Positions 32,898-41,950 of a stretch of DNA of 64,000 nucleotides are shown here, piece after piece. The translations under genes were made by a program, and so were the position numbers. Source of the DNA: Curtobacterium flaccumfaciens (GTDB taxonomy: Bacteria; Actinomycetota; Actinomycetes; Actinomycetales; Microbacteriaceae); assembly GCF_004361695.1 (NCBI RefSeq), contig NZ_SNVW01000001.1, positions 1 to 64,000 of the forward strand, in the 5' to 3' direction. Each line of letters opens with the position of its first letter. Position 1 is the stretch's first letter. Under the pieces are notes generated by a model. The model saw only the letters and a list, made by a program, of their open reading frames with translations, made no database searches and had not been told where the DNA came from.

Positions 32898-34559
32898 CTA
32901 GCCGCCGAACGTGTGGGTGGTGACGAGGGCCACGATGATGACCGCTGCTGCGGCGACCCCGACGGCCCCGACCGTGACGCCGAGGATGAGCGGCGTGCGC
33001 GACTCCTTCGGCTTGGCGGCCGCGAGGACCACCTGACGGGTCGAGGTGTGGCTCGACACCGCTCGGCTGGCACGGACTGGGCTGGCGTCCGTGTCGGGCT
33101 GCTCGTCGTGCTGCTCGAGCAGCCGATCGACCTCGGCGCCGTCGATCGGCCGGTGCGACCCGGTCGAGGACAGCGAGGCCGGCAGGTCGATCGAGCCGGT
33201 GAGGATGACCTCGCCGGTGGCGTTCAGTGCGCCGGTCGGGTCCGCGAGGGCCGAGTTCGGCAGGATGATCGCGTTCGTGTTCGTCACGGCAACGCGACGG
33301 GTCCCCGTCTCGGCGTCGTGGACCTCGGCGTCGTGGGAGTCGTGCGCCTGCTGCGACCAGTGGCCGACGGGTGCCTCGAAGGCCGTCGTGACGGGCTTCG
33401 GTTCGGTCGGGCGCTGGAACGAGGAGGGGACGCGAGGTGCCGAGGTCGGCGCGCTCGCTGGTCGGGACGCCGAGGTCGGGGCACCAGCCGGAGTCGTGCC
33501 CGGCGTGGCCACGACGGGGACCTCGTTCGTGTCGTCCTCGTCGAGGGAGAGCGGGAACACGGCCGGGGTCGACGAGGCGATGCTCGAGGCCGACGTCGGC
33601 AGGGGCGTGCCCGAGCTGCTCTGCGGCTCCGGGCCGTCCGCAGCAGAGTCGGTCGCCTCGGAGTCGGTCGCAGCGGAGTCGGTCGCCTCGGTGACCGTCG
33701 TGTCGGTCACCGGCTTCTCGGTCGCGGGGGTCCCGGTCACAGCGGATCCGGTCGCAGCGGCGTCGGTCGGAGCGACTTCGTCCACGTCGGCGTCCGGCGG
33801 GGCCCAGGTGGAGCGGTGACGGCGGGGTTCCTCGGCGTGGGCGGCAGCGGCTTCCAGGGGCTCGATGGCGTCGGGCGAACCGTCGGCCTCGGTCGCCTGG
33901 GCGACGGCGGCCTGGTCGAGCACGACGGTCTCGGCGGAGAGTTCCTTCGCAGCATCGGCATCGGCGCGAGCGTCCGACCTGGCGTCAGCGTCGACAGGGA
34001 GTGCGTCGACGGAGAGTGCGTCGACCGAGCCCAGGACATCCTGCACGGTGCGGTCGGAGGACTGCGGCGTGGGGTTCTGCAGCGGGACCGGCTGGATCGC
34101 CTGCCCCTCGGCCGCGCGCATCTGACGGATCTGCCGGCGGGTGAGACCACCGCTGCCGGGCACGATCTCGGTGGCGGACGCCGGCGGTGCCGACGGCACG
34201 CCGGACTGCGCGGACGCAGCAGGAGCCGGAGCCGCGGCGGAAGCCGGCACCGACGCGGGCGCAGGGGCCGACACGGGCGAGGCGGCTGAACCGGGCGAGG
34301 CGGCTGACGCAGGCGAAGTGGCCGACACAGGCGAAGTGGCTGACTCGGGCGCGGCGGCCGACGACGACTTGGCGGACTGCGCGGGGGCCCCCGGAGCGGG
34401 CGCGACGTGGGACCCCGGACGACGGCGGGCTTCCGCGGGGTCTGACGGTGCCGCGACGGTCGGTGGCGGCGTCACGGGCTGCCCACCGGCCGCGGCGGCA
34501 CGCTCCCGCTCGCGCGCCTGACGCCGCGACAGGGGCGGCTGCGCGTCGGACGAACTCAT
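32898..34559 (-). CDS. Pro/Ala/Ser-rich membrane-anchored protein
   Basis: The 553-residue protein is almost wholly low complexity (Ala, Pro, Ser, Thr, Asp), with one hydrophobic segment at the very C-terminus ([23 protein letters not shown]). It may therefore be tail-anchored with a long cytosolic region. A short basic motif occurs twice, [12 protein letters not shown] near residue 12 and [12 protein letters not shown] near 140. Two stretches are better conserved-looking: [22 protein letters not shown] and [14 protein letters not shown]. The start overlaps the nadD stop as ATGA. It is a usual neighbour of nadD in related actinobacteria; function unknown. Confidence 0.8.
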   Translation of the reverse strand: MSSSDAQPPLSRRQARERERAAAAGGQPVTPPPTVAAPSDPAEARRRPGSHVAPAPGAPAQSAKSSSAAAPESATSPVSATSPASAASPGSAASPVSAPAPASVPASAAAPAPAASAQSGVPSAPPASATEIVPGSGGLTRRQIRQMRAAEGQAIQPVPLQNPTPQSSDRTVQDVLGSVDALSVDALPVDADARSDARADADAAKELSAETVVLDQAAVAQATEADGSPDAIEPLEAAAAHAEEPRRHRSTWAPPDADVDEVAPTDAAATGSAVTGTPATEKPVTDTTVTEATDSAATDSEATDSAADGPEPQSSSGTPLPTSASSIASSTPAVFPLSLDEDDTNEVPVVATPGTTPAGAPTSASRPASAPTSAPRVPSSFQRPTEPKPVTTAFEAPVGHWSQQAHDSHDAEVHDAETGTRRVAVTNTNAIILPNSALADPTGALNATGEVILTGSIDLPASLSSTGSHRPIDGAEVDRLLEQHDEQPDTDASPVRASRAVSSHTSTRQVVLAAAKPKESRTPLILGVTVGAVGVAAAAVIIVALVTTHTFGG

Positions 34560-35155
34560 GCAACGCTCCGATACAGATGGTGCTTGGAGATGTACTGGAC
34601 GACGCCGTCGGGGACCAAGTACCACACGGGGAAACCGCGTCTCACCCGGTCGCGGCAATCGGTCGACGATATCGCCAGCGCGGGAACTTCGAGCAAGCTT
34701 ACGTCTCGTTCGGGCAAACCGGTGATGCTCAAGGTGTGTCCCGGACGCGTCACGGCGACGAAGTGCGCGAGGTCCCAGAGGCCATCATGGTCTTTCCAGT
34801 CGACAATCTGCTGGACGGCGTCTGCGCCCGAGATGAAGACGAGCTGCGCATCCGGCCGTTGGGCGTGCAGGTCGCGGAGCGTGTCGACCGTGTACGTCGG
34901 GCCCGGACGGTCGATGTCGACCCGGCTGACGGTGAACATCGGGTTCGACGCGGTGGCCACGACCGTCATCAGGTACCGGTGCTCGGCGTCGGTGACGCCC
35001 GACTTCATGTACGGCTGACCGGTGGGGACGAACACGACCTCGTCGAGTTCGAACGCCCGAGCGACCTCGGACGCGGCCACCAGGTGGCCGTTGTGGATCG
35101 GGTCGAACGTGCCACCCATCACACCGATGCGTGGCCGCCCCGTGCTCTCGAGCAT
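34556..35155 (-). CDS. nadD: nicotinate-nucleotide adenylyltransferase
   Basis: The 199-residue nucleotidyltransferase joins nicotinate mononucleotide and ATP to give deamido-NAD. The ATP-binding motif [11 protein letters not shown] is near residue 14, and [10 protein letters not shown] near 165 is the family's SxTxxR motif. [11 protein letters not shown] matches the substrate-binding region. Its length is normal for the family. The ATG at 35155 is clear, and its stop overlaps the next gene as ATGA. Confidence 0.96.
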   Translation of the reverse strand: MLESTGRPRIGVMGGTFDPIHNGHLVAASEVARAFELDEVVFVPTGQPYMKSGVTDAEHRYLMTVVATASNPMFTVSRVDIDRPGPTYTVDTLRDLHAQRPDAQLVFISGADAVQQIVDWKDHDGLWDLAHFVAVTRPGHTLSITGLPERDVSLLEVPALAISSTDCRDRVRRGFPVWYLVPDGVVQYISKHHLYRSVA

Positions 35156-35166
35156 GGAGTGGCGGG

Positions 35167-35367
35167 TCAGATCTTGGTGTGACCGAACTCGTCGACACCC
35201 GTCTCGTGGTGGCGAGTGGCCTCGAACTTCTGCGAGTGACGGTAGGCGACGTCGCGGAAGCTCCAGGTGACGAAACCGAGGAACGCGAAGAACAGCGCAC
35301 CGCAGAGCGGGAAGACGTACGCGGGGACCCCGGAGGCGTGCTCAGCGGCTTCAGCGAGGAAGGTCAT
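35167..35367 (-). CDS. small single-pass membrane protein
   Basis: The 66-residue protein has one helix at about residues 14-36 ([22 protein letters not shown]), followed by a His- and Arg-rich tail ([19 protein letters not shown]). It lies between proA and nadD with short gaps (41 and 11 bases), so it is part of the same operon. Similar small proteins are common at this place in related actinobacteria, as far as I recall. Function unknown. Confidence 0.75.
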   Translation of the reverse strand: MTFLAEAAEHASGVPAYVFPLCGALFFAFLGFVTWSFRDVAYRHSQKFEATRHHETGVDEFGHTKI

Positions 35368-35408
35368 GTGTCCGATGCTCCGTTCGGTGGGGGAATTCGC
35401 CGTTCAGT

Positions 35409-36674
35409 CTAGCCGCGGATCTGGCCCTGCCCGCGCACGATCCACTTGGTGCTGGTGAGTTCGGGCAGCCCCATCGGGCCCCGGGCGTGCAGTTTCTGCG
35501 TGGAGATCCCGACCTCGGCGCCGAAACCGAACTCGCCGCCGTCGGTGAAACGGGTCGACGCGTTCGCCATCACGACCGCGGAGTCGACCTCGGCGAGGAA
35601 GCGTTCGGCCGTGTCGACGTCGTTCGTGACGATGGACTCGGTGTGGTGGGTCGACCACCGCGCGATGTGCGCCATGGCCGCGTCGACGTCGGGCACGACG
35701 CGGATCGACAGGTCGAGGTCCATCGACTCCGTCGCCCAGTCGTCGTCCGTCGCGCGGAGCACGCCCGGCACGACGACCCGCGTGGCCTCGTCGCCGCGGA
35801 GCGTGACACCCGCGGCGCGCAGTCGGTCGGCGAGGACCGGCAGCAGTCGCTCCGCCGCGCGCTCGTGCACGAGCAGGGTCTCGAGGGCGTTGCACACGCT
35901 CGGCCGCTGCACCTTGCTGTTCAGCACGATGTCGACGGCCCGCTCGAGCGGCGCGGACTCGTCGAGGAAGACGTGCACCACGCCGGCGCCGGTCTCGATC
36001 ACCGGGACCTGGGACTCGGTGACGACGGTCTGGATGAGCGACGCGCTCCCCCGCGGGATGAGCACGTCGACCAGCCCGCGGGCGCGCATGAGCTCGTTCG
36101 CGCCGGCACGTCCGAACTCGTCGATGGTCTGCACGAGTTCGCGGGGCAGCCCGACCGAGGCCACGGCGTCCTGGATGCGGGCGACCAGCACCGCGTTGGT
36201 CCGCTGCGCGGCGGACCCCCCGCGGAGGACGACCGCGTTGCCGCTCTTCAGCGCGAGGCTCGCGATGTCGACGGTGACGTTCGGGCGCGCCTCGTAGATC
36301 GCACCGACGACGCCGAACGGCACCCGGACCTGGGTCAGCTGCAGGCCGTTCGGCAGACGCGACCCGCGGACGTGCTGGCCGACCGGGTCGGTGAGCCCGA
36401 CGACGTGCTCGACCGCGGCCGCGAGGGCGTCGATCCGCGCGGCGTCGAGCCGGAGGCGGTCGAGCAGCCCTGAGGACAGGCCGCCCTCTTCGCCGGCGAC
36501 GAGGTCACCGTGGTTCGCCGCGACGATCTCGTCCGTCGCTGCGCGCACCCCGGCGGCGATCGCGAGGAGCGCCGAGTCCTTCACCGCGGTGGTCGCCGTG
36601 GCGAGGGCCGATGAGGCGTCACGCGCGGCGACGAGCCGGTCGGTCAGGGTCGGTGCGGGAGCGGTCAGCGACAT
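35409..36674 (-). CDS. proA: glutamate-5-semialdehyde dehydrogenase
   Basis: The 421-residue NADPH-dependent reductase converts gamma-glutamyl phosphate to glutamate semialdehyde, step two of proline synthesis. The catalytic cysteine lies near residue 260 in QRPSVCNALETLLVH. YEARPNVTVD and the C-terminal TDGGEFGFGAEVGISTQKLHARGP are ProA signatures. The length is usual. It lies downstream of proB, but the two are separated by a 384-base repeat-bearing gap, unusual for this pair. Confidence 0.96.
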   Translation of the reverse strand: MSLTAPAPTLTDRLVAARDASSALATATTAVKDSALLAIAAGVRAATDEIVAANHGDLVAGEEGGLSSGLLDRLRLDAARIDALAAAVEHVVGLTDPVGQHVRGSRLPNGLQLTQVRVPFGVVGAIYEARPNVTVDIASLALKSGNAVVLRGGSAAQRTNAVLVARIQDAVASVGLPRELVQTIDEFGRAGANELMRARGLVDVLIPRGSASLIQTVVTESQVPVIETGAGVVHVFLDESAPLERAVDIVLNSKVQRPSVCNALETLLVHERAAERLLPVLADRLRAAGVTLRGDEATRVVVPGVLRATDDDWATESMDLDLSIRVVPDVDAAMAHIARWSTHHTESIVTNDVDTAERFLAEVDSAVVMANASTRFTDGGEFGFGAEVGISTQKLHARGPMGLPELTSTKWIVRGQGQIRG

Positions 36675-37058
36675 GGCTCGATTCTAGGCGCGGGGTTCCG
36701 CCCGTGACGCGTGTCGCGCCCTCCTGTGGAGAGGGCCTGGAGGCGCGGCTCCTGGTGAGGAGTCACCGTCCGTCCGACGCGTGCGAACCTCGCGGATCGC
36801 ATGCCTCGAGCGTGCACGACACGCCGTCGGGCGGTCGCCGAGCGGGCGGAACACGCCGTCCGGAGCCGCCGAGCGCGACGAATGGTGCCCGCTCGGCGGG
36901 CGCGAGACGCCTGCCGGAGCCGACCCGCGCCTCCAGGCCGCCGCTCGACGGGCGCGAGTCGCCTGCCCGAGCCGACCCGCGCCTCCAGGCCGCCGCTCGA
37001 CGGGCGCGAGACGCCTGCCCGAGCCGACCCGCGCCTCCCGGCCCGCGCGCAGCCCGCC
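36675..37058. repeat. gap with three 52-bp tandem repeats
   Basis: Copies beginning CGCGAGACGCCTGCC start at 36901, 36953 and 37005, exactly 52 bases apart. Each contains CGACCCGCGCCTCCAG; the third ends CTCCCG. The part before them (36737-36746) has CTGGAGGCGC, the complement of the same core, and 36840-36900 holds related GCCGAGCG sequence. No gene is convincing. The gap separates proB from proA. Confidence 0.85.
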
Positions 37059-37877
37059 TCAGGAGCGCGGAGCGGCCTCGAACCAGGTCCCCACCTGGTC
37101 ACCCGCGAGCGCCCGCTCGACGAGCGCCGTCGCCGTCACGAGCACGGCGGTGCCGGCCTCGGCGGCGAGCCGTGCCGCAGCGACCTTCGTCCCTGCTCCC
37201 CCGGTCCCCACGCCTGCTGCCCCGATCGACCCGAAGGTCACCCCGGCGAGCTCGTCGCCGAACGGCACGAGCGGGATCGGTGCCGCGCCCGGCTGCTCCG
37301 GCGGTCGCGTGTACAGCGACTCGACGTCGGAGAGCAGCACGAGCGCGTCGGCGCCGAGCAGACGCGCGACCAGGGCCGCCAGCCGGTCGTTGTCACCGAA
37401 CCGGATCTCGTGCGTCGCGACGGTGTCGTTCTCGTTCACGATCGGCAGCACCCGCAGCGCGAGCAGCCGATCGACGGCCCGCTGCGCGTTCACCCGGTGC
37501 GTGGGGTTCTGCAGGTCCCCCGCGGTCAGGAGGATCTGCGCGGCGACGACCCCGTGCCGGTCGAGTTCCTTCTGGTACCGGAACATCAGCACGTTCTGGC
37601 CGGTGGCCGCCGCGGCCTGCTGCGTGGCGAGGTCGTCCGGACGCCCCTCGAGCCCGAGGAACGGGAACCCCGTCGCGATGGCACCCGAGGAGACCAGCAC
37701 GACCTCGGTCCCCCGGGCGTGCGCCGCGGCGAGGGCGTCGACGAGCGGGGCGATCTGCGCCGTGTTGTCACCGCTGACCGACGACGACCCGACCTTGACC
37801 ACGATCCGCCGCGCACGCGGGATGTCCTCGCGCCGGGTGACGGGTCCGAGGCCGGTGCGTGCGGTCGTGTCGGTCAT
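37059..37877 (-). CDS. proB: glutamate 5-kinase
   Basis: The 272-residue amino-acid kinase phosphorylates glutamate, the first and feedback-regulated step of proline synthesis. Motifs are RRIVVKVGSSSVS near residue 23, VLVSSGAIATG, NENDTVATHEIRFGDNDRLAALVA and the late GGAGTKVAAARLA. The C-terminal PUA domain of the long form (about 370 residues) is absent, so this is the short form known from several bacteria. The ATG at 37877 lies seven bases after the obg stop, in the same operon. Confidence 0.95.
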   Translation of the reverse strand: MTDTTARTGLGPVTRREDIPRARRIVVKVGSSSVSGDNTAQIAPLVDALAAAHARGTEVVLVSSGAIATGFPFLGLEGRPDDLATQQAAAATGQNVLMFRYQKELDRHGVVAAQILLTAGDLQNPTHRVNAQRAVDRLLALRVLPIVNENDTVATHEIRFGDNDRLAALVARLLGADALVLLSDVESLYTRPPEQPGAAPIPLVPFGDELAGVTFGSIGAAGVGTGGAGTKVAAARLAAEAGTAVLVTATALVERALAGDQVGTWFEAAPRS

Positions 37878-37884
37878 GCTGCGT

Positions 37885-39450
37885 TCAGTCCCTGTCGCCC
37901 TGGTCCGCGCCGGTCACCGATGCGTCGGTGACGACGGTCCCGTCGGTCTCGTCGTCGTCGACCCAGAGGCCGGCGACGCGCTCCTGCTCGAGCTCGGCGC
38001 GGGCCGCGGCCTTGGCGTCCATCCGCTCGAAGTACTCCTCGCGGCGCTCGTTGCGGGTCGGACGCGAGGTCGCCCCGATGCGCGAGTCGGTTCCGCGGGC
38101 GCTCGTGATGAGCTCGGCGGTCGAGGTGAGCGTCGGCTCCCAGTCGAAGACCGTGCCGCCGTCGCCACCGATGACGACGGTGGACCCGGCGACGGCTCCG
38201 GCCTTGAACAGGCCGTCCTCGACGCCGAGCTTCGCCAGGCGGTCCGCGAGGTAGCCGATGGCCTCTTCGTTGGTGAAGTCGGTCTGCTGCACCCAGCGCT
38301 CCGGCTTGGATCCGCGGATGCGGTAGAAGCGGTGCTCCTCCCCGCCTTCGGCGCGGATCGTGTACGGCTTCTCGTCGACCGCCTTGGGACGGAGCACGAT
38401 GCGCTCCGGCACCGGCTCGGCAGCCCGGGAGGCGCGTGCCTGCTCCACGACGTCGGCCAGCGCGAACGTCAGCTCGCGCAGGCCCTTGCGGGACGCGGTG
38501 GAGATCGGGAAGACCCGGTAGCCACGCGATTCGAGTTCCGCGGTGACGAACTCGGCGAGTTCGGCAGCCTCGGGCACGTCGACCTTGTTCAGCGCGATCA
38601 TCTGCGGACGCTCGAGCAGCGGCACCTGCCCCTCGGGGACCGGGTAGCGCGCGAGCTCGCCGAGGATCACGTCGAGGTCGGTGATCGGGTCGCGGCCCGG
38701 GTCGAGCGTGGCGCAGTCGATGACGTGCAGCAGCGCCTCGCAGCGCTCGACGTGACGGAGGAACTCGAGGCCGAGGCCCTTGCCCTCGGACGCGCCCTCG
38801 ATCAGGCCGGGGACGTCGGCGACGGTGAAGCGGACGGAGCCGGACTCGACGACGCCGAGGTTCGGCGTGAGGGTCGTGAACGGGTAGTCGGCGATCTTCG
38901 GCTTCGCGGCGGAGATCGCGGCGATGAGCGAGGACTTGCCGGCGCTCGGGAACCCGACGAGGGCCACGTCGGCGATGGTCTTCAGCTCGAGGCTGACGTC
39001 GCCGGCCCACCCTTCGGTCCCGAGGAGCGCGAAGCCGGGGGCCTTGCGCTTCGTGGTCGAGAGCGCCGCGTTGCCGAGGCCACCCTGACCGCCGGGGGCG
39101 ATCACGACGCGCATGCCCGGCTCGGTCATGTCGGCGATCACCTCGCCGTCCTCGTCGTGGATGACGGTGCCGATCGGGATGGGCAGCTCGAGGGTCTCCC
39201 CGCTGATGCCGCTCCGGTGGTCGCCCATGCCGGGCTGCCCGTTCTTCGAGGAACGGTGCGGCGAACGGTGGTAGCCGAGCAGCGTCGTCACGTTGGGGTC
39301 GGCGACGAGCACGATGTCGCCGCCGTCCCCGCCGTTGCCGCCGTCGGGCCCGGCGAGGGGCTTGAACTTCTCACGGCGGACCGACACGCAGCCGTTGCCA
39401 CCGTTGCCCGCGCTGAGGTGCAGGGTCACGCGGTCGACGAAGGTCGCCAT
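37885..39450 (-). CDS. obg: GTPase ObgE/CgtA
   Basis: The 521-residue GTPase acts in 50S ribosome assembly and stress control. It has the Gly-rich Obg fold (residues 1-160, [14 protein letters not shown]), a G domain with G1 GFPSAGKSS near 167, DVPGL and NKVD, and the actinobacterial OCT domain (about 345-430), then a charged tail. The ATG at 39450 is certain. Order rplU-rpmA-obg-proB is the common bacterial arrangement. A strong terminator stands between rpmA and obg, so obg probably also has its own promoter or relies on read-through. Confidence 0.97.
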   Translation of the reverse strand: MATFVDRVTLHLSAGNGGNGCVSVRREKFKPLAGPDGGNGGDGGDIVLVADPNVTTLLGYHRSPHRSSKNGQPGMGDHRSGISGETLELPIPIGTVIHDEDGEVIADMTEPGMRVVIAPGGQGGLGNAALSTTKRKAPGFALLGTEGWAGDVSLELKTIADVALVGFPSAGKSSLIAAISAAKPKIADYPFTTLTPNLGVVESGSVRFTVADVPGLIEGASEGKGLGLEFLRHVERCEALLHVIDCATLDPGRDPITDLDVILGELARYPVPEGQVPLLERPQMIALNKVDVPEAAELAEFVTAELESRGYRVFPISTASRKGLRELTFALADVVEQARASRAAEPVPERIVLRPKAVDEKPYTIRAEGGEEHRFYRIRGSKPERWVQQTDFTNEEAIGYLADRLAKLGVEDGLFKAGAVAGSTVVIGGDGGTVFDWEPTLTSTAELITSARGTDSRIGATSRPTRNERREEYFERMDAKAAARAELEQERVAGLWVDDDETDGTVVTDASVTGADQGDRD

Positions 39451-39482
39451 GGGTCCACTCCTAGGTGTTGCAAAGAAAGAAC

Positions 39483-39513
39483 GGGAGGGGCGGGCACGTG
39501 GCCCGCCCCTCCC
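39483..39513 (-). terminator. GC-rich terminator after rpmA
   Basis: GGGAGGGGCGGGC and GCCCGCCCCTCCC form a 13-bp stem around a short loop. On the minus strand GTTCTTTCTTTG follows. It lies 24 bases after the rpmA stop and ends, or attenuates, the rplU-rpmA transcript before obg. Confidence 0.88.
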
Positions 39514-39536
39514 GCAGAGTCAGATCGTCAGTGGTG

Positions 39537-39788
39537 TTACGCGTTGACGATGTTGACGACCTTGCGGCCGCCCTTGGTGCCGAACTCGACCGAACCGGCC
39601 GAGAGGGCGAACAGCGTGTCGTCGCCACCGCGGCCGACGTTGGCGCCCGGGTGGAAGTGGGTTCCGCGCTGGCGGAGGATGATCTCGCCGGCGTTGACGA
39701 CCTCGCCACCGAAGCGCTTCACGCCGAGGCGCTGTGCGTTCGAGTCACGACCGTTGCGAGTGGAGCTCGCACCCTTCTTGTGTGCCAT
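39537..39788 (-). CDS. rpmA: 50S ribosomal protein L27
   Basis: The 83-residue protein is bL27 of the large subunit, whose N-terminus reaches the peptidyl-transfer centre. The start [20 protein letters not shown] is diagnostic and shows the mature form without the N-terminal propeptide that Firmicutes cleave. It follows rplU by 14 bases. Confidence 0.98.
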   Translation of the reverse strand: MAHKKGASSTRNGRDSNAQRLGVKRFGGEVVNAGEIILRQRGTHFHPGANVGRGGDDTLFALSAGSVEFGTKGGRKVVNIVNA

Positions 39789-39802
39789 CTTCTACTCCCG
39801 CC

Positions 39803-40111
39803 TTACGCGATCGAGGTGATCTTGACGCGGGTCAGCTCAGCGCGGAAACCCTGACGCTTCTTGTACCCGGTCTTGTTCTTGAACTTCTGGATGATGACCT
39901 TCGGACCGCGGAGGTCCTCGAGCACCTCGGCGGTGACGGTCACGTTGGCGAGCTCGGAAGCCGCCGACGTGATCTTGTCACCGTCCACGAGGAGCACCGG
40001 GGCGAGGTCGATGTTGCCCTTGTCGTCGGCCTTGGCACGGTCGAGCGTGATGATCGTCCCGACCTCGACCTTTTCCTGACGGCCGCCGGCGCGCACTACT
40101 GCGTAAACCAC
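39803..40111 (-). CDS. rplU: 50S ribosomal protein L21
   Basis: The 102-residue protein is bL21 of the large subunit. The start [15 protein letters not shown] and the C-terminal [23 protein letters not shown] are diagnostic. GTG 40111 is chosen over upstream starts because AAGGA lies seven bases before it and the length then fits the family. It is transcribed from the promoter at 40236-40265 with a leader of about 120 bases. Confidence 0.97.
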   Translation of the reverse strand: MVYAVVRAGGRQEKVEVGTIITLDRAKADDKGNIDLAPVLLVDGDKITSAASELANVTVTAEVLEDLRGPKVIIQKFKNKTGYKKRQGFRAELTRVKITSIA

Positions 40112-40235
40112 GTGGAAATCCTTACGTAACTCTGCTTGAGGGAAGTCTCGGGTGCCCACTTCTGCACGAGCGGCTCCCGGAGGGCCGGGCCCGATCGGCG
40201 ACGCAGGCAGAACGGCCCGCTGACACCAGGGATCG

Positions 40236-40265
40236 AGAATACTCGATGCCCCTACGTCCGGTCAA
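40236..40265 (-). promoter_or_regulatory. promoter of rplU-rpmA
   Basis: On the minus strand TTGACC (40260-40265) and TATTCT (40236-40241) are 18 bases apart, close to the housekeeping sigma consensus. Transcription should start near 40230. Confidence 0.75.
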
Positions 40266-40278
40266 ACGGCGACACACG

Positions 40279-40284
40279 TAAGCT
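40279..40284 (+). promoter_or_regulatory. -10 hexamer TAAGCT, leaderless start
   Basis: TAAGCT ends seven bases before the GTG at 40292, and no ribosome-binding site lies between. A leaderless mRNA is predicted. It is divergent from the rplU promoter, whose -35 box is only 14 bases away. Confidence 0.5.
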
Positions 40285-40291
40285 TGCTCGT

Positions 40292-40564
40292 GTGACCGTG
40301 CTGATCGACCCGCCGACCTGGCCTGCGCACGACACGGTGTGGTCACACCTCGTCAGTGACCGATCCTACGACGAGCTGCACGCGTTCGCCGAACGCGCCG
40401 GGATCCCCCGCCGCGCGTTCGACCACGACCACTACGACGTGCCCCTCGCGCGGTACGACGAACTCGTCGCCGCTGGGGCCACGGCGGTGTCCGGGCGCGA
40501 GCTGGTGCTCCGGCTGATCGCGAGCGGGCTGCGGGTCGCCCAGCGCGACAAGCGCGTGTTCTGA
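40292..40564 (+). CDS. DUF4031 domain protein
   Basis: The 90-residue protein matches what I know of DUF4031: VLIDPPTWPAHDTVWSHLVSD at the start and FDHDHYDVPLARYDELV in the middle, with several His and Asp residues that could bind metal. It is cytosolic and its function is not known. GTG 40292 is supported by a TAAGCT hexamer seven bases upstream. It is divergent from rplU. Confidence 0.85.
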   Translation: MTVLIDPPTWPAHDTVWSHLVSDRSYDELHAFAERAGIPRRAFDHDHYDVPLARYDELVAAGATAVSGRELVLRLIASGLRVAQRDKRVF

Positions 40565-40626
40565 ACCCGCCGCGGCCGCGCGGCGCGCCCTGGCTCTCGT
40601 CGGCGCGTCGCCCACGGTCGCGAGGG

Positions 40627-40725
40627 GGTCGCGTCCACCGCCGTGCGCACCGCACAACGGAAGTCACCCCGAGCCGGGACACGGCACGGCTCGGAGTGAC
40701 TTCGGTTGTGCGGACGGCGCGCGCC
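40627..40725. repeat. hairpin repeat, copy 1
   Basis: A ~100-base unit contains an arm CCGCACAACGGAAGTCACCC... that pairs with ...GACTTCGGTTGTGCGG over 27 bp with two mismatches around a ten-base loop. The unit is flanked by GGTCGCG and GGCGCGCGCC. A second copy starts 174 bases later. It follows the DUF4031 gene and may also end its transcript. Confidence 0.9.
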
Positions 40726-40800
40726 GGCACAGGGACGGCGCGGCAGCGCTGCGGCCTGGAGGCGCGGCGCAGCCCCGGCACGCAGCCCCCGGCCGCGACC

Positions 40801-40901
40801 GGGTCGCGACCACCGCAGTGCGCACCGCACAACGGAAGTCACCCCGAGCCGCGACACGGCATGGTTCGGCGCAACTTCGGTTGTGCGGACGGCGCGCGCC
40901 A
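40801..40901. repeat. hairpin repeat, copy 2
   Basis: Same unit as at 40627-40725: identical left arm, with the right arm (GGTTCGGCGCAACTTCGG then TTGTGCGG) diverged so that the stem has about five mismatches. The space between copies holds CTGGAGGCGC (40756-40765), the complement of the other dispersed motif. Positions 40565-40937 hold no gene. Confidence 0.9.
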
Positions 40902-40937
40902 GTAGACGGGGACCGGGCGCTGCGCCCCGCTGACGGC

Positions 40938-41948
40938 TCAGCGGGGCGCCGGACCACCCCAGGGGTTCGCCGGGGGCTGCTGGCCGCCGTACGGGGGCGC
41001 AGGCGGCTGCTGCTGCCCCTGCGGATGCTGTGTCTGCGGGTACTGCTGCTGCTGCCCGCGCGGGTCCTGCTGCTGCGAGTACCGCTGCGGCTGCTGCTGG
41101 ACCGGAGCGGTCTGCACGGTCGCGGGCGGCACGGCGTCGGCGGGTCGCACGGTGCCGGGAGTGCCGGGGGCTCCGGCGCCGCGGCGTCCTCCACGCGGGC
41201 GTCCGAGCCACAGCCACGCGGCCGTCGAGGTGGCGAGCAGCATCACGGTGAACGGGATGCCGTTCTGCAGCGGGGTCGTCAGGACGTCGATGACGAGTCG
41301 TGCTCCGCCGAACCGGACGGCCCCGAAGGACCCGGTGAAGACACCGACGAGCGCGAGGGCGACGGTACCGGCCGCCCCGGCGAGCACCGCGCGGAGCAGC
41401 ACCGTCGGCAGCGGACTGCGGCGGGCGATCGGTGTGAGGAACGCCAGCGCGAGGAACGCCCCGGCGTAGAACGGGAACGGCGAGGCGAAGACCCCGCGGA
41501 CGAACCCGCCGACCAGGCTGTTGCCCGCGCCGTACGACGAGAACGGGTGCACGACGAGTGACGTGCCGAGCAGCCCGATGAGTCCGGAGACGAACTCCAC
41601 GAGCACGAGCGACACCACGGCGATGAGCGCCCCGGCGGTGTTCGTGACCGACGCCCCCGGTGCGAAGGCCCGACGGGGGTCGGCCTCGGCGCGCGGACGG
41701 CGCTGCGGGGCACCGGACGGACCGCCGTACGGCGGACCGGCGAACGGGCCGGGGCCGGGCTGCTGGCCGGCGAACGGACCGGACTGCGGTGCACCGGACT
41801 GCGGCGCCCCGTACTGCCCGCCGCCGTACGGCTGCGGCGGCCCCTGCTGCTGCTGCGAGGACTGCGGGCCCGGTGCGGGCTGCTGCCAGCCCGCACCGTA
41901 GTACCCGCGGTCCTGCTGCGACCGCTGCGGGTCGCCCGGGTTCGACAT
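40938..41948 (-). CDS. Gln/Gly/Pro-tailed polytopic membrane protein
   Basis: The 336-residue protein has a central block of about five or six helices (residues 98-255, for example ALIAVVSLVLVEFVSGLIGLL). N-terminal (1-90) and C-terminal (270-336) tails are made of Gln, Gly, Pro and Tyr repeats (PQSGAPQSGPFAGQQ; QQQPQRYSQQQDPRGQQQ). Such tails are frequent in actinobacterial membrane proteins and may be disordered. It follows the RNase gene by two bases, so it is in the same transcript. Function unknown. Confidence 0.75.
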   Translation of the reverse strand: MSNPGDPQRSQQDRGYYGAGWQQPAPGPQSSQQQQGPPQPYGGGQYGAPQSGAPQSGPFAGQQPGPGPFAGPPYGGPSGAPQRRPRAEADPRRAFAPGASVTNTAGALIAVVSLVLVEFVSGLIGLLGTSLVVHPFSSYGAGNSLVGGFVRGVFASPFPFYAGAFLALAFLTPIARRSPLPTVLLRAVLAGAAGTVALALVGVFTGSFGAVRFGGARLVIDVLTTPLQNGIPFTVMLLATSTAAWLWLGRPRGGRRGAGAPGTPGTVRPADAVPPATVQTAPVQQQPQRYSQQQDPRGQQQQYPQTQHPQGQQQPPAPPYGGQQPPANPWGGPAPR

Positions 41949-41950
41949 CG

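Noticed and set aside
36901-37056. CRISPR array
   Set aside because: The full 52-base unit is conserved and there are no unique spacers.
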